This document shows, piece after piece, positions 25,420 through 32,324 of a stretch of 64,000 nt of DNA. How positions within the stretch are numbered: position 1 is the stretch's first letter; every line of letters starts with the position of its first letter. Origin of the DNA: UBA7672 sp047601145 (GTDB lineage: Bacteria > Pseudomonadota > Alphaproteobacteria > Caulobacterales > Hyphomonadaceae). The stretch lies in contig JASGJW010000002.1 of the NCBI GenBank assembly GCA_047601145.1, positions 186,001 through 250,000 on the forward strand. The letters are read 5' to 3'. The notes beneath the pieces are model-generated. The model was not told where the DNA came from. It did not search any database and saw nothing but the letters and a program-made list of their open reading frames with translations. The position numbers and the translations under genes were made by a program.

Positions 25420-26460
25420 CTAGGTCTTGGTCTCGGCTTCGGCCTTCTTCTGGCCCTTGGGGGCGCCGAGGCTGTAATAGGCGGTGGCCGGATCGACTGG
25501 CGCGGCCACTGGTGAGGGCGTGGCGCCGTTTGGGGTTGCAACCGGAACTTCCACCGCCGGATTGGCCGCAGCCTTCATGATATTGGCGCCGTTGGAAGCG
25601 CGCTCAACCGTGCGCTCCGACAGGCCGAGCTCGGCGGCCGTGAAGGCGACGAGGCCGCCTGAGTTACAGAGCATCTGCACGATGTTCTGACGGGTCTGCA
25701 TTTCCAGCATGCGCATCAGGACTTCGACCGTGGCCGGGTTGGCCTTCTCGAGCATGTCGACGAGATCGTCGAGGTGCTCGTTGTCGTAGGCCATCGGGCC
25801 GTTGGAGAGGTCCTTGTTGATTGGCTTAACGGCCGGCTCATACGAGAACATGGCCTCGTAGACCTTGATGCCGAGCTGCATGCCCTGGGCGTGGTTGGGA
25901 TCGGCCGGGAATTCGATGTCCTGGAGCTGGCGCAGGACGGCGGCTTCGATGTCGCGCTGTTTGGCGAAGACGTCCTGGTCCTCGTGCTCGCCGATGGCGT
26001 TGTCGAACAGGTTCTCGACGCGGGCGGCGAAGGCGGTGCCGAAGCTTTCCATCTGCGTCGGGATGATGATGCGGTCGATATCGAGCTGGAAGGCGACCTT
26101 GGCCCGGATGATCAACTGACGCTTGTCGGAGGTGCGTGTGACGAAGGGGCGTGGCGCGATGGTGTGGACGCGCAGTGAAATCTCGCCGGTGCGGCGGTTG
26201 ACGAGCGATTTCTCGAAATTGCCACCCGAGGCGTCGGTCGTGATGATGGAGATGGCCGGCGCATTGCGATCGCGCAGAACACGGATGCGGGGATCCCAGA
26301 TGGTGATGGGCGCACGCAGCGCGCCATAGAAGTCGCCGCCCTTCGTGGTGATGAAGGTGGCGTGAGCGCCCGCGTCGTAGGTGCGTGCAGCACGGTAAAC
26401 GAGGAAGATCAGAAGCAGTCCCACAAGGACTGCGAGAACGACCGCAGCGATCTCAAGCAT
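25420..26460 (-). CDS. SPFH/band-7-like membrane protein
   Basis: A 346-residue protein with one N-terminal membrane helix (MLEIAAVVLAVLVGLLLIFLV-like start) and a region of mixed beta strands and helices resembling the SPFH (stomatin/flotillin) domain, including ISLRVHTIAPRPFVTRTSDKRQ and a helical AAVLRQLQDIEF segment. The C-terminal 60 residues are proline/alanine-rich and probably disordered. SPFH proteins form membrane microdomains, often with proteases. The ATG at 26460 begins at the membrane helix; an upstream open stretch is not membrane-like. It is the first gene of a unit with map. The assignment to SPFH is by overall resemblance rather than a single motif. Confidence 0.65.
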   Translation of the reverse strand: MLEIAAVVLAVLVGLLLIFLVYRAARTYDAGAHATFITTKGGDFYGALRAPITIWDPRIRVLRDRNAPAISIITTDASGGNFEKSLVNRRTGEISLRVHTIAPRPFVTRTSDKRQLIIRAKVAFQLDIDRIIIPTQMESFGTAFAARVENLFDNAIGEHEDQDVFAKQRDIEAAVLRQLQDIEFPADPNHAQGMQLGIKVYEAMFSYEPAVKPINKDLSNGPMAYDNEHLDDLVDMLEKANPATVEVLMRMLEMQTRQNIVQMLCNSGGLVAFTAAELGLSERTVERASNGANIMKAAANPAVEVPVATPNGATPSPVAAPVDPATAYYSLGAPKGQKKAEAETKT

Positions 26461-26651
26461 TGGTAAGGTCCCGCACCACTCGCCACCCCCTGGCAGGCCA
26501 GACAGTAGCTGCCGATTGAGACAGCTACAATTCAAAAAGACCGTCTTCCCGAGGGGCTTCGACCCTGAATTCTACCGGAAGCAGAATGTCGTCTGCGTAA
26601 TGCCCGTGCAGGGCAGGGTTCTGCTGTCGCATTGTCGGGCGTTTACTTTGA

Positions 26652-26945
26652 TCATGCGTCCGCATCCCCGCCGGAGGCTCCTGGAGGTTGGTCCGGCCTG
26701 GTTGTGGCGGGAGACCAGGAGCTGTCGCCTTGCCTGAGGATGGCCAGCCCCATCATCGCCCCGAGCCGGTTGAGTGCCGGAAAGGTGCGGGGCAGGCGGA
26801 TGGGCTGAGGCCTGGCGCGTGTCGCGACGAGCAGGACGCGGCCGCGCTTCATGTGGGCGGCGAGGGGCGCGATGCGCGGCGATGAATCGGTGCAGACGCG
26901 GAGGATGGCTTCGAGCCGCCAGGCGAGCGGGAGCGGCTTGAGCAT
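26652..26945 (-). CDS. Possible small basic protein, unknown
   Basis: A possible 97-residue protein starting MLKPLPLAWRLEAIL. It has a plausible helical middle part with several arginines and ends in a proline/alanine-rich acidic tail. No ribosome-binding site is visible before ATG 26945 and the frame continues upstream, so the start is uncertain. The stretch from 26461 to 27392 is otherwise without a clear gene. It is kept because composition and codon pattern of residues 1-70 look protein-like; it could equally be a chance frame in GC-rich DNA. Confidence 0.35.
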   Translation of the reverse strand: MLKPLPLAWRLEAILRVCTDSSPRIAPLAAHMKRGRVLLVATRARPQPIRLPRTFPALNRLGAMMGLAILRQGDSSWSPATTRPDQPPGASGGDADA

Positions 26946-27126
26946 GCGACCATGCCCGCGCGGCTTGAGCAGTGGGGGCTCCCGGCTGACCTCTGAGGAG
27001 GGGCGTCGTCCTGGGTCATGCTGGGAACATAGGGCCGCGGACACGGGTGGAGGGATCGTGGTTCTGGCTGTCCCACGGGGCGGGATGGTCAGGGCATTGA
27101 GATTGCTGGGAGTGGGGGCGTGGATG

Positions 27127-27303
27127 TCCAACGCCCAAGGCGTTGGATTCGTACGAACCGTGCCGACATTCTTCTCCCCCCGAGCGGGGGAGGCCGACGA
27201 TGGTGGTTATGCACAGGGGTGATGCCGCCATTGGCGCAGGGGCGGTGCTGAAAAGCAGGGCCTGAAAGTGTTCGTGCCCACCCGGAGGACCGGGTGGGCA
27301 CGA
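27127..27303. other. Hairpin-rich intergenic region
   Basis: Three perfect hairpins lie close together: TCCAACGCC/GGCGTTGGA with a three-base loop (27127-27147), CTCCCCC/GGGGGAG with loop CGAGC (27174-27192), and CGTGCCCACCCGG/CCGGGTGGGCACG with loop AGGA (27273-27302). The palindrome TTCGTACGAA follows the first one. No protein-coding signal is convincing here. The last hairpin lacks a T-run on either side. The region may be the structured 3' end of the short lysine-rich gene's transcript or a separate small RNA. Confidence 0.6.
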
Positions 27304-27327
27304 GGAATGCTACACTAGTCTCTGGGA

Positions 27328-27376
27328 ATTGGGCGGCCTCTCGAGAGAGGCACTAGCCAAGGACTGGCTGCCCAAT
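27328..27376 (-). other. Putative three-way-junction RNA element
   Basis: A closing stem ATTGGGC (27328-27334) / GCCCAAT (27370-27376) encloses two hairpins: GCCTCT/AGAGGC with loop CGAG (27336-27351) and AGCCA/TGGCT with loop AGGAC (27355-27369). All arms pair perfectly. It begins 16 bases after the stop codon of the short gene at 27393-27467 in the minus-strand direction. Confidence 0.55.
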
Positions 27377-27392
27377 GCGAAGAGCCTAAAGC

Positions 27393-27467
27393 CTACTTCT
27401 TCTTCTTCGCCGGTTTTTTGGCGGCGGCTTTGGCGGGCTTCTTCGCAGCTTTTTTGGCAGTGGCCAT
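27393..27467 (-). CDS. 24-residue lysine/alanine-rich histone-tail-like protein
   Basis: A very short gene encoding 24 residues, almost all Lys, Ala and Pro, with repeated AAKKPA units and a KKKK end (11 lysines). The repeat style matches histone H1-like and AlgP-like C-terminal tails that bind DNA electrostatically. The start is well supported: AAGGAG lies seven bases before ATG 27467, the best ribosome-binding site in the neighbourhood. There is no acidic residue, signal or membrane segment. Upstream it has its own spacer with an inverted repeat and several GANTC sites; downstream a three-way-junction structure. Function is inferred only from composition: nucleoid binding or RNA/ribosome contact. 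A decayed longer gene is possible, but the intact start and stop argue against it. Confidence 0.75.
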   Translation of the reverse strand: MATAKKAAKKPAKAAAKKPAKKKK

Positions 27468-27526
27468 TCTAAGTCTCCTTGAGTGGTCCCTGGTGCTTCA
27501 CTCGCTAGCGAGCTGACACCGATGAA

Positions 27527-27560
27527 GTTGAGTCTTCTCCGATCGGAAATCCGACTCAAC
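27527..27560 (-). promoter_or_regulatory. Inverted repeat upstream of the short Lys/Ala-rich gene
   Basis: GTTGAGTC (27527-27534) and GACTCAAC (27553-27560) are perfect arms 18 bases apart, with the palindrome TCCGATCGGA between them. Each arm contains a GANTC site, and a further GAATC follows at 27561. It lies about 60 bases before the start codon, a plausible operator position. Confidence 0.55.
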
Positions 27561-27583
27561 GAATCTGTACATACACTATCTTG

Positions 27584-28561
27584 TCACGAGAGTGCAGCAC
27601 CTCTTCGCAAGCGATCGTTGATCGCCTCGCCGAGTCCGACCTCCGGAATGGGCGCCACGGCGATCGCGGAGTGAGTCGAGTCGAGCACGCGCAGCATCGC
27701 GAAGAGGTTCGACGCCGCCTCCGAGAGGTCACCGCGAATCGAAAGGTTGAGAGAAGGTGAAACACCCTCCGGCGGCGCCCCGAAGGCGAGGAAGGCCTCT
27801 CCTGACTCGACGTGAGTGGCGCCGAGTCGGAGGCGCGCGCGGGGTGCGTAGTGGCGCCTCAACATGCCGGGTGCGACGATGCCCTTGGCGGCGTCAGGCG
27901 ACCTCAGCGGGCCTGTGAGCAACTCGATCCCGGAGCGCGCAAGAGCGCCCGGACGGAGGAGCACGGCGCCGTCTTCGCCGGGTGCGACGATGGTCGATTC
28001 AAGACCCGCGGGGCACGCGCCGCCGTCGATGATGAGGTCGATCTTCGAGCCGAGTCCGGAGGCTACGTGATCCGCTGTCGTGGGGCTCAACTGCTCTGAT
28101 GGGTTGGCCGATGGAGCCGCGAGAGGTCGCCCCACGCGCGAAATAATTCCAAGAGTTGCAACGTGTTGGGGTTGTCGAAGCGCGATTGAGGGCAGGCCAG
28201 CGGTCACGAGCTCATGCACCGGGCATGACGGCGCGCGCGGGAGGACGAGCGTGAGCGGGCCAGGCCAGAAGCGCTCCGCGAGGCGGCGCGCGAGCGGACC
28301 GAAGACGGCGAGGGACTCCGCCATCGCGAGGTCCGCGACGTGGCAGATGAGCGGGTTGAAGGAGGGGCGACCCTTGGCTGTGTAGATCGCGGCGACGGCG
28401 GCGCCGTTGGTGGCGTCGGCGGCGATCCCGTAGACGGTCTCGGTGGGCACCGCGACGAGCCCGCCGGCGAGGAGGACGCGGGCCGCTTCGTCGAGCGCGG
28501 CCGGGTCGGCGCCGAGGACGCGCGCGGGCGCGCGAGGCGCCTTTTCTGAATCCGAGTTCAT
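27584..28561 (-). CDS. tsaC: Sua5-type threonylcarbamoyl-AMP synthase
   Basis: A 325-residue enzyme of the Sua5/YciO/YrdC family, which makes threonylcarbamoyl-adenylate for the t6A modification of tRNAs reading ANN codons. The YrdC domain fills about residues 18-200, with VAVPTETVYGIAADA and the lysine/arginine-lined pocket (KGRPSFNPLICH, SANPSEQLSPT); the extra C-terminal Sua5 domain (about 230-325) with PGMLRRHYAP is present, so it is the longer Sua5 form. No ribosome-binding site is seen before ATG 28561; instead the start overlaps the stop of a 43-codon frame as ATGA. The gene sits in the GANTC cluster and its base pattern (many GAGTCG-like strings) differs from its neighbours. Confidence 0.92.
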   Translation of the reverse strand: MNSDSEKAPRAPARVLGADPAALDEAARVLLAGGLVAVPTETVYGIAADATNGAAVAAIYTAKGRPSFNPLICHVADLAMAESLAVFGPLARRLAERFWPGPLTLVLPRAPSCPVHELVTAGLPSIALRQPQHVATLGIISRVGRPLAAPSANPSEQLSPTTADHVASGLGSKIDLIIDGGACPAGLESTIVAPGEDGAVLLRPGALARSGIELLTGPLRSPDAAKGIVAPGMLRRHYAPRARLRLGATHVESGEAFLAFGAPPEGVSPSLNLSIRGDLSEAASNLFAMLRVLDSTHSAIAVAPIPEVGLGEAINDRLRRGAALS

Positions 28562-28689
28562 CGTTTTTCGAGTCCGCAGACGAGCACGATGCGGCGCCCG
28601 CGAAGGCGCCGCGAGCGGTCATCGAGGCGTCTCGCGCGCGTCTCGAAGCGGAACTCCATGTCGCGCATTTCGATCACGCGCTGTGGCAT
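28558..28689 (-). CDS. Possible 43-residue basic leader gene coupled to tsaC
   Basis: A short frame from ATG 28689 to TGA 28558 encodes 43 residues, rich in Arg (MPQRVIEMRDMEF start, LEKR end). Its stop overlaps the tsaC start in the ATGA arrangement typical of translational coupling, and tsaC has no ribosome-binding site of its own. No ribosome-binding site is visible before this frame either, and part of it is a GC-rich hairpin (GCGGCGCC/GGCGCCGC, 28591-28612), so it may be a chance frame. Confidence 0.3.
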   Translation of the reverse strand: MPQRVIEMRDMEFRFETRARRLDDRSRRLRGRRIVLVCGLEKR

Positions 28690-28737
28690 GAGTGACACAG
28701 TTTTTGACCTCTCAAGAGCCTCGCACGACTCCGATTT

Positions 28738-28794
28738 CGACTCGCGAGAGGCGCCTGAAGCGTTTCGCGAGGACGGAATCCGAGTCGCGAGTCG
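28738..28794. repeat. Inverted repeat with GANTC arms
   Basis: Perfect ten-base arms CGACTCGCGA (28738-28747) and TCGCGAGTCG (28785-28794), 37 bases apart, each with a GANTC site; GAATC and GAGTC also lie between them. The repeat is upstream of tsaC and just past the end of the cytochrome b561-YceI gene. Confidence 0.6.
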
Positions 28795-28823
28795 GGGTCG
28801 CGCGTGAGGCCTCGCATCGAGCC

Positions 28824-30125
28824 TCACTGGCGCGTCGCGGTGACGTCGATGACGACGCCGACATCGTCCGCCACCCACTCGGCGTCACCCTTGGCCTCGG
28901 TAGGTGTGCCCGTGCCGATGTTCATCGCCATGCGCTTGAGGGAGACCTCGCCATGCATCTTCGCGGTCTTGCCGTCGATCGCGAGGGTGAAGGGGAGGCG
29001 CACGGGGTAGTCGAGGCCCTTCAGGTGCAGGACGCCGGTGGCTTCATATTGAGTATCGCTAAGTTTGAAGAGGCCGCCCTTCACTTCGAAGGTCGCTTCG
29101 GGGTTCTTGGCGCTATCGAACCAGTAGCCCTGCGTGACGTTTTCATCGAAATACGGCTCGCCTGTGCTGATCTTGGCGGTGGGGATGACCACGCGGACAT
29201 AGCCGTCGACCGGCGTGTCGGGGTGCGCGGGCGCATCGGTGTCGAGCTGGATCTGCGCGGTCCACTCCGGGAAGCGGCCCTCATACGCGCGGCCCATATA
29301 GCCATAGCGGAAGACGATGGAGCTCTTCCCATAATCGACGGTCCATACGGGCGCTTTCGATGCGGGGGCCTGGTTCTGGTCGGCGGTGATGGTGGGAGGC
29401 GCATCCGAGGGAGGCGCGGCGAAAGAGAGGCCGGCGACGGCGCCGAACAGCACGATCGCGGCGCCGAAGGCCCAGATGGCGCCGTGGCCGTTGTCTACAG
29501 GGCCCCGTGTGCGGCCGAAGAGGCCGGGAGCCATGCGCGCGAGCAGGCCGTCCTTGTCGACGAACTGGTGCTTCACGGCTCCCGCGACGTGGAGGAACAG
29601 GAGCCCGAGGATGACGAAGGCGAGGTTGTGGTGGAGGAACTCCGTCGTCTCGGCGATCGGTTCGCGCGTTTCGAGCGGCAGGCCCGCGACGCCGGGGGTG
29701 TAGAAGGGGAATGTGCCGAAGAAGAGCGTCTCGTGTTTGTCGATCTCGGCCGAGGCCATGATCCAGCCGGTGAGCGGCATCGCCAGCATCACGACATAGA
29801 GAAGGACGTGGACCGTGTTGGCGAGGAGCTTCTGCGCGGCCGGCATGGGCGGCTCGGGCGGCGGCGGGTTCATCAGGCGCCAGAGGATGCGGGCGATGGT
29901 GAGCAGGAGGACGGTGATGCCGAAGGACTTGTGCAGCTGGATGATCGCGGTCTTCGGGCTGCCGGGGCCGCCGGGGATCAGGTAGTCCATGGTCCAGCCG
30001 ACCGCGAGCAGGCCGATTATGAGAAGCGCGATGGCCCAGTGGAGGGCGATCGCTACGGCGGTGTAGCGCTGCTGCTGGGTGGTGGAGGTCGGGACGGCGT
30101 CCGGCTGGGTGGCATCCGCGGTCAT
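28824..30125 (-). CDS. Cytochrome b561 - YceI fusion protein
   Basis: A 433-residue fusion. Residues about 18-190 form a four-helix di-haem cytochrome b561 (histidines in ALHWAIAL, QLHKSFGI, NTVHVLLY and FLHHNLAF/LHVAGAVKHQ), and about 250-433 a YceI lipocalin-like domain (TVDYGKSSIVFRYGYMG, EATGVLHLKGLDYPV), with one more membrane helix near 218-236 between them. YceI domains bind polyisoprenoids such as ubiquinone-8 in the periplasm, so the fusion may link membrane electron transfer to a carried quinone-like lipid. GAGG eight bases upstream fixes ATG 30125. Two further, separate YceI genes lie upstream on the same strand. Confidence 0.9.
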   Translation of the reverse strand: MTADATQPDAVPTSTTQQQRYTAVAIALHWAIALLIIGLLAVGWTMDYLIPGGPGSPKTAIIQLHKSFGITVLLLTIARILWRLMNPPPPEPPMPAAQKLLANTVHVLLYVVMLAMPLTGWIMASAEIDKHETLFFGTFPFYTPGVAGLPLETREPIAETTEFLHHNLAFVILGLLFLHVAGAVKHQFVDKDGLLARMAPGLFGRTRGPVDNGHGAIWAFGAAIVLFGAVAGLSFAAPPSDAPPTITADQNQAPASKAPVWTVDYGKSSIVFRYGYMGRAYEGRFPEWTAQIQLDTDAPAHPDTPVDGYVRVVIPTAKISTGEPYFDENVTQGYWFDSAKNPEATFEVKGGLFKLSDTQYEATGVLHLKGLDYPVRLPFTLAIDGKTAKMHGEVSLKRMAMNIGTGTPTEAKGDAEWVADDVGVVIDVTATRQ

Positions 30126-30163
30126 GGCATGGTCCTCTACGCAGGCAGGTGGGTGGGGGTGAT

Positions 30164-30451
30164 ATGGCACGAAACGGGCGTTGGGTCGCGGGGGTGCTGG
30201 CGATGGGGCTGGGGTTGGCGGGGTGCGCCTCTGACGATCCGCCCGCGTCGAGCGAGCAGCTGAGGGCGACTGACGGACGGATTGCCTACGCAGTTCGCTG
30301 CAGCGGCGACTATCAGTCCCCGATGGAGTGCGAGGTCAGGGCTCGCGAGCAGTGTGGCGGGGACTACGACATTCTGGACCAGACAGAGTTCCTCGGCGTG
30401 CGCGGCGTGGCGCGAAGCCTTACGATCGCGTGCAAGGCTAGTGTTTCGTGA
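30164..30451 (+). CDS. Small lipoprotein, unknown
   Basis: A 95-residue protein with an N-terminal lipoprotein signal (lipobox LAGC at about residues 18-21) and four cysteines in the mature part (RCSGDY, MECEVRA, EQCGGDY, IACKAS) that could pair. GGGGGTG just before ATG 30164 serves as ribosome-binding site. It is divergent from the cytochrome b561-YceI gene, with only 38 bases between start codons, and its end overlaps the next YceI gene tail-to-tail by 14 bases. No family is recognised. Confidence 0.75.
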   Translation: MARNGRWVAGVLAMGLGLAGCASDDPPASSEQLRATDGRIAYAVRCSGDYQSPMECEVRAREQCGGDYDILDQTEFLGVRGVARSLTIACKASVS

Positions 30452-31049
30452 ATTCCGCCTCGATGATGATCTCGACATCGTCCGAGACGATTGAGCGGTA
30501 GGCGACGAGGCCGAAGTCACTGCGGGTGAGATGGGCGCGGGCCGAGAAGCCGACGGCGGGGCGGAACTGGTAGAGCGGGGCGTCGTTGAGCGAGCCGTTG
30601 TAGGTGACGTCCAGCGTGACGGGCTGGGTGACGCCCATGAAGGTGAGGTTGCCCGTGACCTTGCCGGTGAACTCGCCCGTGGTCTCGACCTTGGTGGATT
30701 CGAAGATGATCTGCGGGAACTGCTTTCCTTCCATCAGCTCCTCGCCGATGCGGCGGTCCCAGTCCTTGTCGGTGGGGTGGTCGGCCTGCACCGACATGGG
30801 ATTGATGATGGCCTTCACATGGGACGCTGCGGGCTTCTTCGGGTCGAAGTCGAGCGTGGCGTCGAAATCGGTGAGGCGCGCGGTGTAGCTGGAGAGCCCC
30901 ATGTGCTTTACGCGGAAGAGAAGAGAGGCGTGGGGCTTCTCGAGCTGGTAGGCGCCGGCGGGGAGGGATTGCAGCGCCTGCGGGGTCTGCGTGGCGGAAA
31001 GGGCGCAGGCGGTGAGGGCTAGCGGCGCGAGCAGGGCGGCGAGGCGCAT
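30438..31049 (-). CDS. YceI family lipoprotein
   Basis: A 203-residue protein with a lipobox (LTAC) and one YceI domain. Family features include YQLEKPHASLLFRVKHMGLSS near residue 35, DFDATLDFDP, FPQIIFEST and TGNLTFMGVTQPVTLDVTYNG. YceI folds as a lipocalin-like barrel that holds a long isoprenoid chain. The mature protein is probably anchored in a membrane facing the periplasm. ATG 31049 begins the signal; a longer frame upstream has none. It is one of three YceI modules within 3.3 kb. The 3' end overlaps the small lipoprotein gene on the other strand. Confidence 0.9.
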   Translation of the reverse strand: MRLAALLAPLALTACALSATQTPQALQSLPAGAYQLEKPHASLLFRVKHMGLSSYTARLTDFDATLDFDPKKPAASHVKAIINPMSVQADHPTDKDWDRRIGEELMEGKQFPQIIFESTKVETTGEFTGKVTGNLTFMGVTQPVTLDVTYNGSLNDAPLYQFRPAVGFSARAHLTRSDFGLVAYRSIVSDDVEIIIEAEFTKH

Positions 31050-31144
31050 GGGTTGGCTCTCTATCGGCGACGTCCCCATGCTGGAAGATATAGACAGGCG
31101 GCCGATCGCCCAAGCCTGGGCAATGCGAGTAAAAGTCGTGGGGG

Positions 31145-31315
31145 TCAGGACCCGCCGCTGCCGGGTGCGGTCAGGCGGCGGCGCCTTTCGTGGAGGGCGG
31201 CGAGAGCGGCCAGGTCCCGTGAGCTTGCGGGGCCGTGCGCGGCTTTCATCAGCTTTGCTTCAACATGCCGGATCACGCGGTCAATGTGATCACGCTCGGC
31301 CTCGCGGTCGTCCAT
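31145..31315 (-). CDS. Small helical basic protein, hypothetical (56 residues)
   Basis: A 56-residue frame (start MDDREAERDHIDRVI, end PGSGGS) with a charged amphipathic helix pattern and two halves, an HVEAKLMKAA helix and an RDLAALAALHERRRR helix. The sequence has a protein-like balance of charged and small residues and a GGGGGC-type upstream site. It fills the gap between the two YceI genes, on the same strand. No family recognised and no signal peptide; a cytoplasmic two-helix peptide is the best description. Confidence 0.5.
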   Translation of the reverse strand: MDDREAERDHIDRVIRHVEAKLMKAAHGPASSRDLAALAALHERRRRLTAPGSGGS

Positions 31316-31431
31316 CGGCCAGCCCCCAACGCTGACGTTTGCGATGGTGGGAGGCTGGTGGGGGCGCGTGACGAGAAAGTGGCGGGGCGCGTTCTTTTTC
31401 GAGTCTCGATCCCCGCCATCCCGGCGTAAGC

Positions 31432-32061
31432 CTACTTCTGCACGAGTTCCGAGTTGATCTCGATGCGGATTTCATCGCCCATCGGGCCGCCGATGGGCAT
31501 GCCCCAGTCGGAACGCTTGAAGGAGCCCTTCAACTGGAAGCCGACCTTGTGCTTGTTGGCGCGCGGGTCGTTGCGGTTGCCGACATAGGTGACGTCGAGC
31601 GTGACCGGCTTGGTCACGCCGAGGAAGGTGAGGTTGCCGGTCATCTTGCCGGTGTTGGCGCTGGTCTTGGTGACAGCAGTCGAGGCGAACGTGATCTGTG
31701 GGAATTTGCCAGCGTTGAAGTAGCGGTCGCCGGTTGCGAGCTCGGAGTTGAAGTCGGTCGTGTTCCCCGCCGGGCGCGTCTTCGCGTAGTCGGTCTCGAT
31801 CGATTTCGGATCGATGGTGGCGGTGACTTTCGACTTCGTGACGTCGTTCGGGTCAAAGGTGAGCTGGATGTCGAAGCTGGTGAAGCGGGCCGAGTACCAG
31901 GAGAGGCCGTTGTGGAGGCCGGCCCACTGGATGGTGGTGTGCGGCTTGTCGGCGACGTAGGCGCCGGCGGGAGCGACGGACGACGCCGGGGGCGTGCCCT
32001 GCGCCAGTGCTGGAGCGGCGAGGGCCGCGGCGGCGGCGATCACGGTGAGGAAGCGGCGCAT
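31432..32061 (-). CDS. Periplasmic YceI family protein
   Basis: A 209-residue secreted YceI protein with a cleavable signal peptide (ending ALAQ near residue 21) in place of the lipobox of its neighbour. The domain carries YVADKPHTTIQWAGLHNG, FDIQLTFDP, FPQITFAST, and TGNLTFLGVTKPVTLDVTYVG. It probably binds an isoprenoid or fatty-acid-type lipid in the periplasm. GGAG seven bases before ATG 32061 supports the start. It shares strand and family with the lipoprotein form at 30438 and the cytochrome fusion at 28824. Confidence 0.92.
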   Translation of the reverse strand: MRRFLTVIAAAAALAAPALAQGTPPASSVAPAGAYVADKPHTTIQWAGLHNGLSWYSARFTSFDIQLTFDPNDVTKSKVTATIDPKSIETDYAKTRPAGNTTDFNSELATGDRYFNAGKFPQITFASTAVTKTSANTGKMTGNLTFLGVTKPVTLDVTYVGNRNDPRANKHKVGFQLKGSFKRSDWGMPIGGPMGDEIRIEINSELVQK

Positions 32062-32324
32062 TCGTTACTCCGTGTGGAAGGTGCAGTCCCGTTCTTGGCG
32101 CGCCGCGCGATCCTTGTCGCCTGAGCGCTGCTGAAGAGTGTGTTTGGGCCTGCTTTACGTAAAGGGCGAGCAGGCCGCCAAACGCAGCCGCGCCACAGGC
32201 CTGACGCGAAATTGATGTTATTGTCGGCCAGGCAATCCCCTGCGCTGGAAATGGCGAAGCGCCGGGGCTAGCGTTTGCAGGACTCAATTGGCGGCGAGGG
32301 GGGCCGCCCGAACAGGGGACGGAA

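Larger units (their letters stand above)
27530..28793. repeat. Dense cluster of GANTC (CcrM-type) sites
   Basis: By hand count 19 GANTC sites occur in this 1.26 kb stretch (first at 27530, last at 28789), seven of them in 28548-28793. A hand scan of the first 3 kb of the window gives about four. In Caulobacterales this is the CcrM adenine-methylation sequence and is normally rare. The cluster covers the tsaC gene and both its flanks. Confidence 0.75.

Noticed and set aside
27174..27192. Intrinsic terminator for the minus-strand gene
   Set aside because: The stem is strong, but no T-run follows on the minus strand; the preceding TTCT on the plus strand is too short.
27328..27376. Possible tRNA-like gene from the cloverleaf-like pairing
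   Set aside because: Only two inner hairpins, total length 49 bases, no T-loop consensus and no anticodon arm of standard size.
28692..30263. 523-codon open frame on the plus strand
   Set aside because: It is the complement shadow of the cytochrome b561-YceI gene; the translated sequence is rich in Arg, Gly, Asp and His with no recognisable domain, and the minus strand has clear motifs.
27154..32163. Isolated short palindromes such as TTTACGTAAA (32154-32163)
   Set aside because: A single ten-base palindrome in an intergenic region, without partner or spacing evidence, is not enough to call a site.
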